Origin: Nitrospira sp.
Lineage (GTDB): Bacteria; Nitrospirota; Nitrospiria; Nitrospirales; Nitrospiraceae
DNA: 64,000 nucleotides
Reading direction: 5' to 3'
Assembly: GCA_024760545.1 (NCBI GenBank)
Contig: CP060501.1
Span: 2,620,036-2,684,035 of the forward strand
Both the position numbers and the translations under genes were made by a program. The notes under the pieces are model-generated. The model searched no databases. It saw nothing but the letters and a program-made list of their open reading frames with translations, and was not told where the DNA came from. Position 1 is the stretch's first letter. Each line of letters begins with the position of its first letter. This document shows positions 42,617-51,724 of this stretch, piece after piece.

Positions 42617-44098
42617 ATGTCCAGCGATCGGACCACGGCACTGTTGGGGAGAGGAGCAGAACAAGTGACAGTTCCGGTAGATGGCATGCCGTCAAGAGGT
42701 TGGCTTGTCCCAACGGTAGTCACAACGATCGTCGTGTTTGTTTGCGATGTGTGGGCACCACCAGGCTATGCGGTACCGATTTTCTTTACGCTCCCAATCC
42801 TTCTCACTCGACTGAACCCTGAGTTACCAAGCACAATCGTCACAGCCAGTAGCACCGTCCTGCTCACATGGTTAGGAGCAGCACTAAGCCAGACCGTGGT
42901 CACGCAACACGATAGCCCAAATCGAGCGATGACGACGACCCTGCTCTTGGGCATCGCCTGGCTCGTCATCACTCAGAAACAATCTGCACGGCAGATCCAG
43001 ATGGCGCAACAGGCGAGGCATGAGAGTGAGGAGCGACTGCGCATCTTCATCGAACATGCGCCGGTGGCGCTTGCCATGTTCGACCGAGACATGCAATATC
43101 TCGCCGTCAGCCGCCGTTGGATAGACCACTATGGCTTATGGGACAAGCAGATTATCGGCCGTTCGCATTATGAAATCTTCCCCGACCTTCCGGCGCGATT
43201 GAAGGTCGCGCATAAGCAAGGGTTGGCCGGCGAGATTGTGCGTGAGGAAGAAGACCGCTTCGAGCGAGCCGATGGGTCTGAACAATGGCTCTGCTGGGAA
43301 GTGAGACCTTGGCAAATGCACTCTGGTCGTGTGGGCGGCATCGTCATTTTTACAGAGGACATCACCGACCGAAAAAAGGGCAGTCTGGCCTTACTGCAGA
43401 ACCAGAAAGAGCTGCGCATTCAGCAAGCACAGTTACAAGACCTCACGGAGAAACTTCTGACGGCGCAAGAACAGGAGCGGAAACGGATTGCCCGCGATCT
43501 GCACGACGATTTTACGCAGCGGCTCGCGGCGCTGACCATTGACCTTCAAAGCAGATCCATTCTTCAGGCTTCTGAGTCTGATGCATTGAACTCTTGGCAC
43601 CTCAAGCAGTTAGGGGATAAGGCGGAACAGCTCACGACCGATCTACAACGCCTGGCGCATCAACTTCATCCCTCCCTTCTCGAGCATGCGGGCCTGGAAG
43701 CAGCCGCCAGAGAATATGTGGAGGAGTTCTCCGCGAGAACCGGATTGGCCACGGAGATTGTCGTGCGAGACTTGCGAACTCCCATTCCGCTCGAGCACGC
43801 CACGTGCCTCTATCGCGTGTTGCAGGAAAGTCTGCAAAACGTCAGGAAACACGCCGAAGCCACCAACGTCCTGGTCCGTCTCATTCGAGCGGGGCGCACT
43901 GTTGGAATATCCGTTGTTGATGACGGGTGCGGGTTTGAGCAATTTCAGAACGTCGGTAAACTGGACGGGTTGGGCTTAACCAGCATGGCGGAGCGTGTGA
44001 AGGCCCTCCATGGCACATTTCACGTGAGAACGAAACCGGGAGATGGCACGGAGGTCGAGGCCTGGGTGTCGCTCCCTGACGTGATTGGCGACGACTGA
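42617..44098 (+). CDS. NarL-type sensor histidine kinase with membrane domain and PAS
   Basis: The 493-residue kinase has about four hydrophobic helices (25-115), a PAS/PAC domain (about 135-260), a coiled-coil stretch, a HisKA_3 domain with H296 in ARDLHDDFTQRL and a HATPase domain (DDGCGF, DGLGLTSMAERV). This is the kinase type that pairs with LuxR/NarL-type regulators. It lies 71 bp upstream of such a regulator and faces the divergent PDZ gene. The membrane part is reminiscent of MASE-type sensors, but the signal is unknown. Confidence 0.9.
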   Translation: MSSDRTTALLGRGAEQVTVPVDGMPSRGWLVPTVVTTIVVFVCDVWAPPGYAVPIFFTLPILLTRLNPELPSTIVTASSTVLLTWLGAALSQTVVTQHDSPNRAMTTTLLLGIAWLVITQKQSARQIQMAQQARHESEERLRIFIEHAPVALAMFDRDMQYLAVSRRWIDHYGLWDKQIIGRSHYEIFPDLPARLKVAHKQGLAGEIVREEEDRFERADGSEQWLCWEVRPWQMHSGRVGGIVIFTEDITDRKKGSLALLQNQKELRIQQAQLQDLTEKLLTAQEQERKRIARDLHDDFTQRLAALTIDLQSRSILQASESDALNSWHLKQLGDKAEQLTTDLQRLAHQLHPSLLEHAGLEAAAREYVEEFSARTGLATEIVVRDLRTPIPLEHATCLYRVLQESLQNVRKHAEATNVLVRLIRAGRTVGISVVDDGCGFEQFQNVGKLDGLGLTSMAERVKALHGTFHVRTKPGDGTEVEAWVSLPDVIGDD

Positions 44099-44169
44099 CT
44101 GCTTACAGAACAGGTACAGCGTGCATCAAGACAGGTGCCTCGTTAAATGGTGAGCCTAAGGGAGCAACC

Positions 44170-44826
44170 ATGATGAAGAAGCCTCGTGTGTTGATGGCTG
44201 ACGATCATTCCATCTTGCTGGCCGGTGTGCGTAAATTGCTCGAGGAACGGTACGACGTGGTGGGGATGGTAGAGGATGGCCGAGCCTTGCTCGAGGCGGC
44301 GGAGCGGTCTAAACCGGACTTGATTCTAGTCGATATATCCATGCCGCTCTTGAATGGTCTGGATGCGGTGCGGCGACTCAAGAAATTGCAGCCCGATGTG
44401 AAACTCCTTTTTCTCACCATGCATGCGAGTCCGCAGTATGCCACCGAAGCGTTCAAAGCCGGGGGCAACGGCTATCTGTTGAAACAATCCGCCGTCTCAG
44501 AATTACCGCAGGCGATCGAGGCCGTTCTGCAGGGAAAATACTATCTGACTCCGTCCATCGCCAAGCCGGTCATCGAGAAAGCCCTGAAGGCTGAAGAAGG
44601 ACCGTCCGTCAAGGGGTCCATTGCCGAATTGACACCTCGGCAGCGCGAAGTGTTGCAATTGATCGGCGAAGGCAAGAGAACAAAAGAGGTTGCCGAGCTA
44701 CTGAAGCTCTCCGTGAAGACCGTCGAGTTCCACAAAAACTGCTTGATGAAGGAGTTGGACATTCACACGACGACGGAGCTAGTGCGGTACGCCATTGCGC
44801 AAGGACTGACTCACGAACAGCCCTAG
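44170..44826 (+). CDS. LuxR/NarL-family response regulator
   Basis: The 218-residue protein has a receiver with D55 (LILVDISMP) and a C-terminal LuxR-type helix-turn-helix (LTPRQREVLQLIGEGKRTKE, then VKTVEFHK). It is the partner of the kinase at 42617. Two copies of the dyad AACTCCTAGTT lie in the gap after the gene and could be its binding sites, since NarL-type regulators bind short inverted repeats. Confidence 0.93.
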   Translation: MMKKPRVLMADDHSILLAGVRKLLEERYDVVGMVEDGRALLEAAERSKPDLILVDISMPLLNGLDAVRRLKKLQPDVKLLFLTMHASPQYATEAFKAGGNGYLLKQSAVSELPQAIEAVLQGKYYLTPSIAKPVIEKALKAEEGPSVKGSIAELTPRQREVLQLIGEGKRTKEVAELLKLSVKTVEFHKNCLMKELDIHTTTELVRYAIAQGLTHEQP

Positions 44827-45008
44827 CCCTGTTCGGTCACAGCTCCGGCTCCGCTGCGAGAAATAGTTCACCGAACGTGTGATTTTAGATTCAATCGCTA
44901 ACTGGACGCACTCTCCTGGCCTTAGCGTTGTCTCTCATAGACTGGCGACCAAGGGTGAAACCCAGGCATGTGACTCTACTCCCAGCAAAATTAGTGTTGG
45001 AAATAGAG

Positions 45009-45023
45009 CCAACTCCTAGTTGG
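45009..45023 (+). repeat. Dyad CCAACT-CCT-AGTTGG
   Basis: This perfect 6-bp inverted repeat with a CCT centre contains AACTCCTAGTT. It may be an operator for the NarL-type regulator at 44170 or a small RNA hairpin. Confidence 0.5.
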
Positions 45024-45191
45024 CGATATGGTGCTCTTGTAGGTTCGGCCCCCATAGAAGAAGCCAGGCATGAGAAGTCGACCGTTGGTTGCTCATATCC
45101 ACCACCCGATCATTTTTCATCCCATTTAATTAATACGCAGCAGAGCCCTCCCCTAGAAAGCCCGCTCGCACTGGCCGGCAACATTCGCCTT

Positions 45192-45217
45192 GAAAACTGG
45201 GGCAACTCCTAGTTTTC
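45192..45217 (+). repeat. Second AACTCCTAGTT element, inside a hairpin
   Basis: GAAAACT (45192-45198) and AGTTTTC (45211-45217) form a 7-bp stem, and the segment 45204-45214 repeats the 11-base dyad AACTCCTAGTT. It lies about 65 nt before the small gene at 45282, a good place for an operator or leader hairpin. Confidence 0.5.
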
Positions 45218-45281
45218 TACGTATTCCTCTCTGTATTAGAAAAGGTAAACCTCCCGAAGGCATGAGAAAGGTAGGTGACTC

Positions 45282-45551
45282 ATGGCTACAGACGCGTTCG
45301 TTGATCGAGTTCGAATCGCACTGGAGCAGCAGGGCACGGCGTGTCTCATGGAAGAAATTGTGGCACTCTGTCCGGACTTGACCTGGAATCAGGTGTTCCT
45401 AGCCATTGATCAGCTAAGCCGGAGGGAAGAGATCCGTGTGACATTGGATGCCGATAGGACCTACAGGATACAAACCTATCGTCCTGCAGGAGACACGCGT
45501 GTGGACGTTTCGCCTGTTCACCCTCGGATAGTTCAGCAGGGCATTACTTAG
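45282..45551 (+). CDS. Small winged-helix-like protein, function unknown
   Basis: The 89-residue protein has a predicted helix-rich N-terminal part (VDRVRIALEQQGTACLMEEI, then TWNQVFLAIDQLSRREEI) followed by a beta pair (RVTLDADRTYRIQTY), which fits a small winged helix. It may bind DNA or a regulator. AGGTAGGTGACTC precedes the ATG. It lies between two response-regulator genes. Confidence 0.68.
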   Translation: MATDAFVDRVRIALEQQGTACLMEEIVALCPDLTWNQVFLAIDQLSRREEIRVTLDADRTYRIQTYRPAGDTRVDVSPVHPRIVQQGIT

Positions 45552-45626
45552 TCTTACCGTAAGCGAGCACACGCCTTAGGATGTGTCGCTATTCGGCCTC
45601 ATGAGTACCTGGTCTGAGGATCTCCA

Positions 45627-45872
45627 GTGAACCGACATCTGCATGTACCCCAAAATGACAATGCGATTCGTGTGGAGATATTTGAGCCATCAATGGAAAT
45701 GCAGGTGATTCAGAACGCCGAACCGGAGATCGGTGTCGCCGCCCGAAAAATGGGCTGCACACATCAGCGCCTCATCGCTGATGTCCTAACCAGAAGCGGC
45801 AAACGAACGGGCAAGGTTCGTTGCCTTGAATGCTGCACCGAGATCGATGATCCGTATCTCAGTCAGAAGTAA
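45627..45872 (+). CDS. Small protein with C-terminal cysteine knuckle, function unknown
   Basis: The 81-residue product starts at GTG after GAGGATCTCCA. Its end carries CLECC and an earlier cysteine lies in KMGCTHQ, so one metal site is conceivable. I recognise no family. It is followed after 24 bp by the receiver gene at 45897 and may be co-transcribed with it. Confidence 0.55.
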   Translation: MNRHLHVPQNDNAIRVEIFEPSMEMQVIQNAEPEIGVAARKMGCTHQRLIADVLTRSGKRTGKVRCLECCTEIDDPYLSQK

Positions 45873-45896
45873 TTGCCTTACCGATAGGAGGTCCCT

Positions 45897-46364
45897 ATGC
45901 CGGCACATGCCGTCGCTCATCGTACTCAGCGTTCGACCTATCACCAGAAGCCACTGAGACCCATTCGTGTCCTCCTGGTGGATGACCACTTCCTCGTCCG
46001 CCAGGCATTGCGAAAGTCGCTTGATCGTTTCGTCGATATTAACCTAGTGGGTGAGGCGGCAAATGGAGAGGAGGCAGTGAAGCAGGTGGACCGGTTGAAG
46101 CCGGCGGTGGTCGTAATGGACATCAACATGCCGGGGATGGACGGGATTGAAGCGACAGGACGCATCATGCGAAAACATCCTGACTTGCATGTCATCGGCC
46201 TCTCATTCAACGTGGGAAAGAAGAATCAAGAGGCGATGTCGAATGCCGGTGCCCATACATTGCTCGACAAGGGGGCCGCGCATGAGCAGCTGTATCGTGT
46301 AATTTCTCAGGCGGTCAGCAAGGTCACCGACGCGAGTAGCTCCGGCATGCGTCACGCCGTGTAG
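45897..46364 (+). CDS. Receiver-domain response regulator without output domain
   Basis: The 155-residue protein has a 20-residue basic N-terminal extension and a receiver domain: DD at 29-30, phosphorylation site D75 (VVVMDINMPGMDG) and lysine K115 region. The NarL-type family receiver sequence is clear but the DNA-binding domain is missing. A perfect TAGGAGG precedes the ATG. It may compete with the full-length regulator at 44170 for the kinase at 42617. Confidence 0.87.
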   Translation: MPAHAVAHRTQRSTYHQKPLRPIRVLLVDDHFLVRQALRKSLDRFVDINLVGEAANGEEAVKQVDRLKPAVVVMDINMPGMDGIEATGRIMRKHPDLHVIGLSFNVGKKNQEAMSNAGAHTLLDKGAAHEQLYRVISQAVSKVTDASSSGMRHAV

Positions 46365-46802
46365 TAGACGATGGCTGGTCTTCCTTTCCTTCGGTACGCA
46401 AAACGCCCTCCTGGTCTATGGCCTTATGCAACAGCCATGGCTACCACTCAGTCCAAGTCTATTGGTTCTCAGGCCCACCGTCGGTAGGTCTCAACTCATC
46501 AATTGTCCAATCGAAATCCGCCATAGATGCCCTGTTTACCCCATCAACTCTCTCCTTGCAGTTCTCCCGGAAGCGTGGAAGACGTTCAACCAGTTTTCTG
46601 AAGGCGGATGACGACCTGCTCCGGTCGCACACTTTCTCCTGTCGATGATCGCCGCTGAGGAGTCCGAGATGCACCTTCTCGAACAAAAACTTTGACCTGT
46701 GCGGGGCCACTCAAGCAGCAATATCGATGTGGGAAGTGGTTCAGAGGCATCTGTATCGCAGTCGAAGCCGATGTTATGTACACTACGGATCAGGGAGTAA
46801 GC
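46365..46802 (+). other. Intergenic region before acetate kinase
   Basis: These 438 bases contain short open frames on both strands (for example 46459-46710 minus) with no family resemblance and no binding site. I cannot support a gene and see no strong hairpin. The promoter of the acetate kinase-phosphoketolase pair probably lies here. Confidence 0.4.
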
Positions 46803-48011
46803 ATGACACAGTCGGATTCTGTCGGTTCGATCTTAGCGATCAATGGAGGGTCGTCCTCACTCAAGTTCTCGCTCTTTCGAGCCGGGGATATGCCGGTCCG
46901 TGTTGTGTCCGGATCAATCGACCGCATCGGATCACCGGATGGAACATTGACATGGACGCGTAGCGACGCGGATGCCGCCGAAAGTCGGAGGTTCCAAGTT
47001 TCTCATCACTTGGCTTGTATCGACCCTTTATTGGATTGTGTCAAAGACATGCTCGCGGATCATCCACTCCGAGCGATTGGACATCGGGTCGTACATGGTG
47101 GCAGGCATTATCGTGAATCCCAAATGATAACCCCCGCTGTCATAGAAGAGTTGGAGCGATTGAGCCCTTTTGACCCAGAGCATCTCCCGGCTGAGATCGA
47201 ATTGATCAAGGGGTTTGCGCAGCGGTATCCTGATCTCCCGCAGGTTGCCTGTTTCGATACCGCCTTCCACCGTAGTATGCCGCGCATGGCCTACCGGCTG
47301 CCGATTCCCCGGCGATATGAGAAGCTGGGGCTACAACGATACGGATTCCACGGGTTGTCCTATGCCTTTCTCATGAAAGAGCTGGCCAGCGTTGGAAAGC
47401 CGGGTGAAGCAAACGGTCGTATCATTCTGGCTCATCTTGGAAACGGAGCAAGCATGGCCGCCGTCAACAATGGCCAGAGTGTCGATACGACGATGGGCTT
47501 CACTCCTGTTTCCGGCCTGCCGATGAGCCGTCGGTCCGGAGATCTTGATCCGGGGGTGCTTCCTTACTTGGCGCGAACAGAAGGCATGACCGTCGAGCGG
47601 TTTCACCGGATGGTGAATACCGAATCGGGCTTGCTCGGAGTTTCGGAGATCAGTTCTGATATGCGGGACTTGCTCAATCAAGAGCAGCGTGATCCGCGGG
47701 CAGCCGAGGCGGTTGAGTTGTTTTGTTATCAAGCTCGAAAATGGATCGGCGCGTTGGCAGCGGTGCTGGGCGGATTGGACACCTTGGTCTTCAGCGCCGG
47801 GATCGGAGAGCATGCTCCGGTGATTCGCGCACGCATCTGCGACGGCTTGGAATTTCTCGGCATCGTCGTCGATGCGACGCCCAACGAGGCTAACGCCCCG
47901 GTGATATCCAAACAGGGATCCCCCGTGACGATTCGCGTGATGCATACGGACGAAGAACGTGAGATTGCGGAATCGATCATTCGGTTGCTCGGAGTCAACC
48001 CTACAACGTAG
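46803..48011 (+). CDS. ackA: Acetate kinase
   Basis: The 402-residue protein has the acetokinase signatures NGGSSSLKF near the N-terminus and FDTAFH, YGFHGLSY and HLGNGAS in the middle. It interconverts acetyl phosphate plus ADP with acetate plus ATP in the cytoplasm. The ATG at 46803 follows CAGGGAGTAAGC; upstream in-frame starts give an unlike extension. The phosphoketolase gene begins 9 bp after the stop, so acetyl phosphate made by phosphoketolase can be used at once for ATP. Confidence 0.96.
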   Translation: MTQSDSVGSILAINGGSSSLKFSLFRAGDMPVRVVSGSIDRIGSPDGTLTWTRSDADAAESRRFQVSHHLACIDPLLDCVKDMLADHPLRAIGHRVVHGGRHYRESQMITPAVIEELERLSPFDPEHLPAEIELIKGFAQRYPDLPQVACFDTAFHRSMPRMAYRLPIPRRYEKLGLQRYGFHGLSYAFLMKELASVGKPGEANGRIILAHLGNGASMAAVNNGQSVDTTMGFTPVSGLPMSRRSGDLDPGVLPYLARTEGMTVERFHRMVNTESGLLGVSEISSDMRDLLNQEQRDPRAAEAVELFCYQARKWIGALAAVLGGLDTLVFSAGIGEHAPVIRARICDGLEFLGIVVDATPNEANAPVISKQGSPVTIRVMHTDEEREIAESIIRLLGVNPTT

Positions 48012-48020
48012 TGAGGAAGC

Positions 48021-50417
48021 ATGGCGCGCAAAACCAAGACATCAGTGAGTCCTGACCTCCTGAAGAAGATGGATGCCTATTGGCGGGCGGCGAATTATTT
48101 GTCCGTCGGTCAAATCTATCTGTACGACAATCCGCTGCTGACGAAACCGCTGACGCGCGCCCACATCAAACCGCGCTTGCTTGGTCATTGGGGAACGACG
48201 CCGGGCTTGAACTTCATCTATGTGCATCTCAACCGGATCATCAAGCAGCACGACCTCAACATGATCTATATCGCCGGGCCCGGCCATGGGGGGCCGGGGC
48301 TTGTCGCGAATACCTACCTCGAAGGGACCTACAGCGAAATCTATCCGAACGTGTCGCAGGATGAACAAGGCCTGAAGCGACTGTTCAAGCAATTTTCTTT
48401 TCCGGGAGGCATTCCCAGCCATGTGGCACCGGAAACGCCCGGTTCCATCCACGAAGGAGGCGAATTGGGATACTCGCTGTCCCACGCGTACGGGGCCGCA
48501 TTCGATAATCCCGACCTGATCGTCGCCTGCGTGGTCGGCGACGGCGAGGCCGAAACCGGTCCGCTCGCGACGAGCTGGCATTCCAACAAGTTTCTCAACC
48601 CGGTCACTGACGGCGTAGTTCTACCCATCCTCCATCTGAACGGGTACAAAATTGCGAGTCCTGCGGTCCTGGCGCGGATCAGCCGTGACGAATTGGAGGA
48701 CCTGTTTCGCGGTTACGGCTATCGTCCCTATTTCGTCGAGGGCAACGACCCCTCCGTCATGCATCACGTAATGGCCTCGACGCTCGACGCAGTAGTGACG
48801 GACCTCCGGCGGATAAGGGCCGCCGCCCGCAAAGGTGCAGAAAAGCGACCGATCTGGCCGATGATCGTGCTTCGAACACCCAAAGGCTGGACCTGTCCGC
48901 CGGAGATCGACGGCAAGCGGACCGAAGACTACTGGCGGTCCCATCAAGTCCCGATGGGCGACATGGACAAACAGGCCCACGTCAAGATTCTTGAGCAGTG
49001 GATGAAGAGTTATAAGCCGGAAACGCTGTTTGACAAAACAGGACGATTCAAGTCTGAACTCGCTGAGTTAGCGCCCAAGGGAGAACGCCGGATGAGCGCG
49101 AATCTCCACGCCAACGGCGGAGTTCTCCTTAAAGATTTGCGTCTGCCCGATTTCCGCCGATACGCCGTCACCGTGAAAAAACCGGGTGCCGTCGAAGCCC
49201 AGGCCACCCGCGTCATGGGGACATTTCTTCGGGACACCATGGCGCTCAATATGGACAGCCGGAACTTCCGTCTCTTCAGTCCCGACGAGAACAATTCCAA
49301 CCGCTGGCAGGACGTATTGGAGGTGACGAACCGAGCCTGGATGGCGGAGCGGTATCCATATGACGACCACCTGGCACCGGACGGTCGGGTCATGGAGATG
49401 CTGAGTGAGCACCAATGTCAGGGGTGGCTGGAAGGCTACCTGTTGACGGGCCGACACGGATTTTTTTCCTGTTATGAGGCCTTCATTCACATCATCGACT
49501 CGATGTTCAATCAGCATGCCAAGTGGCTGAAGGTCTGTGACCATATTCCGTGGCGAAGACCGATCGCCTCGCTGAACTATTTACTGTCGTCTCACGTCTG
49601 GCGGCAGGATCACAATGGTTTCAGCCATCAAGATCCAGGCTTCATCGATCATGTGGTGAATAAGAAGGCCGAGGTGATCAGAGTGTATCTGCCGCCCGAT
49701 GCCAATACACTGTTATGTGTCACGGATCACTGCTTGCGTAGCCGAAACCATGTCAACGTGATCGTGGCCGGCAAGCAATCGGCTCCCCAATGGCTCAATA
49801 TGAACGAGGCGATCGCTCATTGCACAGCGGGAATCGGCATTTGGGCATGGGCAAGTAACGACAAGGACAGCGAACCGGATATCGTGATGGCCTGTTGCGG
49901 CGATGTCCCGACGATGGAAACGCTGGCCGCTGTTTCCTTGCTGCGCCGATATTTACCGGACGTGAAGGTGCGCGTGGTCAACGTGGTGGATCTCATGAAG
50001 CTGCAGCCTCCGGCCGAGCATCCGAACGGATTGTCCGACCGGGATTTTGACGCGCTCTTTACGATCGACAAGCCGATCATTTTCGCCTTCCATGGTTATC
50101 CCTGGCTGATTCACCGGCTCACGTACCGGCGGACCAATCACAAGAACCTGCATGTACGTGGGTATAAGGAGGAGGGAACCACGACGACACCTTTCGACAT
50201 GGCGGTGATGAACGATATCGACCGGTTTCATCTGGTCGTCGACGTCATCGACCGGATACCCCTGCGCGGCTCGCGGGCCGACTATACCAAGCAGGCCATA
50301 CGAGACAAACGTGTGGAGCACAAGCAATACATCAGGGAGCATGGTGAAGATATGCCGGAGATCAGTCGATGGAAGTGGAGTGGGAATAGGAAGTCTGTAC
50401 GGCGGCCCCATGCATGA
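48021..50417 (+). CDS. xfp: Xylulose-5-phosphate/fructose-6-phosphate phosphoketolase
   Basis: The 798-residue thiamine diphosphate enzyme has the phosphoketolase signature [14 protein letters not shown] and the cofactor motif [17 protein letters not shown]. It splits xylulose 5-phosphate (and possibly fructose 6-phosphate) with phosphate to acetyl phosphate and a sugar phosphate. Its length is normal for the family. GAGGAAGC precedes the ATG. With acetate kinase it forms a short route from pentose phosphates to acetate and ATP. Confidence 0.96.
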   Translation: MARKTKTSVSPDLLKKMDAYWRAANYLSVGQIYLYDNPLLTKPLTRAHIKPRLLGHWGTTPGLNFIYVHLNRIIKQHDLNMIYIAGPGHGGPGLVANTYLEGTYSEIYPNVSQDEQGLKRLFKQFSFPGGIPSHVAPETPGSIHEGGELGYSLSHAYGAAFDNPDLIVACVVGDGEAETGPLATSWHSNKFLNPVTDGVVLPILHLNGYKIASPAVLARISRDELEDLFRGYGYRPYFVEGNDPSVMHHVMASTLDAVVTDLRRIRAAARKGAEKRPIWPMIVLRTPKGWTCPPEIDGKRTEDYWRSHQVPMGDMDKQAHVKILEQWMKSYKPETLFDKTGRFKSELAELAPKGERRMSANLHANGGVLLKDLRLPDFRRYAVTVKKPGAVEAQATRVMGTFLRDTMALNMDSRNFRLFSPDENNSNRWQDVLEVTNRAWMAERYPYDDHLAPDGRVMEMLSEHQCQGWLEGYLLTGRHGFFSCYEAFIHIIDSMFNQHAKWLKVCDHIPWRRPIASLNYLLSSHVWRQDHNGFSHQDPGFIDHVVNKKAEVIRVYLPPDANTLLCVTDHCLRSRNHVNVIVAGKQSAPQWLNMNEAIAHCTAGIGIWAWASNDKDSEPDIVMACCGDVPTMETLAAVSLLRRYLPDVKVRVVNVVDLMKLQPPAEHPNGLSDRDFDALFTIDKPIIFAFHGYPWLIHRLTYRRTNHKNLHVRGYKEEGTTTTPFDMAVMNDIDRFHLVVDVIDRIPLRGSRADYTKQAIRDKRVEHKQYIREHGEDMPEISRWKWSGNRKSVRRPHA

Positions 50418-50658
50418 CAAGGCAGTGATCCATGTGTCCGCCCGTTCGTGGATGCTGCGGTCATGGTCACCAGACCGGGTCTGCATTCTCGGAGTGCGAC
50501 GGAATGGCCATGTACACTCTGGATGTACTCAATGTGCCACCTTGGCACACCGCAAAATCGAAGCGAACCGCGACAAAACCATGTGAATTTCCCATCCGAA
50601 ATGTGCTATTGGAAGCGGCGTCCAGCCTGTACTGCACAATTTTGGATGGGAGGATTTC

Positions 50659-51636
50659 ATGGGTCGCAGAGTGTCTGTCGAACGATGGATTATCGGGATC
50701 GTGGTTATCGTCTGCCTGCTCGCAGGACAGGCCTATGCTGATGATTCGAACGAGAAGAAGCCGAATGACTCGACGCCGAAAGAGGTACTGGATTGCCGGT
50801 ACCAGCAACCTCCTGAACTCTCGGAAGGGGAAGCCACGAGTGAGATGTTTCCGTCGGACGATCTGTTTCGTCCCCTCTTGGCCGATCCGAAGCAGCCGCA
50901 ATTCTTTGCACTCTGGCAATCCATGCAATCTCGAAATGAACGGACCAATGCGAACATTGGGTCGGTCGGCATTGGAGAAAATTTTGGATTCTATACCAGG
51001 CGAAACGGATGTAATGGATGGCAAATCAGCCTCCTGACGGGGATTTTCGCGCAATTTGATTTGGATACGTCGAATTCCGCACTCATCAATGTCGACTTCA
51101 ACGTGGGCATCCCGCTGACCTGGCGCCATGGCAACTGGTCCGCACGCCTGCGCTTTTATCACCAGAGCAGTCACATTGGAGATGAGTTCCTGGGGGCTCA
51201 CCCTGGATTTCAGTCGATCGGCCTCCAGTTTGAAGAAGTCGATATGATTGTGTCCTATGATGTCCAGAAATGGCTGCGTCTGTACGGGGGAGGAGCGGTG
51301 ATGGTCAATCGACAACCCTCCCAGATCGACCGCAATACCGTGCAATGGGGTTTCGAAGCGCGGACACCGACGCCAGTGGGACGATCGTACCTGTTTGGTC
51401 TATTCTCGAATCCGATCCGCTTTTCGCCCGTCCTGACGGCGGACTTTAAGTCCGTCGAAGAGCAGGCCTGGTATATCAACACCAACTTGCTCATGGGCTT
51501 CGACATGTCTCGGGCCGGATCATTCAAGCGCCTGCGGATTCTTTTCAACTACTATCACGGATATAATCCTTATGGGCAGTTCTTCTACTCACAGAAGACC
51601 GAGTCGTTTGGAGCCGGCGCCTATTTTATGTTCTAG
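50659..51636 (+). CDS. DUF1207 outer-membrane-type protein
   Basis: The 325-residue protein has a signal peptide (WIIGIVVIVCLLAGQAYA), then the DUF1207 opening FPSDDLFRPLLADPKQPQFF and long alternating strands ending in YFMF, as in an outer-membrane barrel. The family's role is not known. GGGAGGATTTC precedes the ATG. The 240 bp after phosphoketolase indicate its own promoter. Confidence 0.85.
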   Translation: MGRRVSVERWIIGIVVIVCLLAGQAYADDSNEKKPNDSTPKEVLDCRYQQPPELSEGEATSEMFPSDDLFRPLLADPKQPQFFALWQSMQSRNERTNANIGSVGIGENFGFYTRRNGCNGWQISLLTGIFAQFDLDTSNSALINVDFNVGIPLTWRHGNWSARLRFYHQSSHIGDEFLGAHPGFQSIGLQFEEVDMIVSYDVQKWLRLYGGGAVMVNRQPSQIDRNTVQWGFEARTPTPVGRSYLFGLFSNPIRFSPVLTADFKSVEEQAWYINTNLLMGFDMSRAGSFKRLRILFNYYHGYNPYGQFFYSQKTESFGAGAYFMF

Positions 51637-51724
51637 AGTTACGCGTAGATGCTGAGAATCGGTCAATGTTCAAGCTGTCGGCGCTGGGGAAAGTCCCGCT
51701 CAGCACCCTGGAGGAGCAACGCCG

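Larger units (their letters stand above)
44827..45281 (+). other. Intergenic region with two AACTCCTAGTT elements
   Basis: No gene is supported in these 455 bases. A long-loop hairpin GTTCGGT (44831-44837) / ACCGAAC (44870-44876) followed by GTGTGATTTTA may terminate the regulator gene. Further on lie two elements sharing AACTCCTAGTT, listed separately. An open frame at 44928-45212 has no family resemblance. Confidence 0.45.

Noticed and set aside
44928-45212. 94-codon frame in the gap after the NarL-type regulator
   Set aside because: It runs through the two AACTCCTAGTT inverted repeats and has no domain-like pattern.
46459-46710. 83-codon minus-strand frame before acetate kinase
   Set aside because: No binding site and no recognisable family. 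It could be a decayed gene, but I cannot support that.
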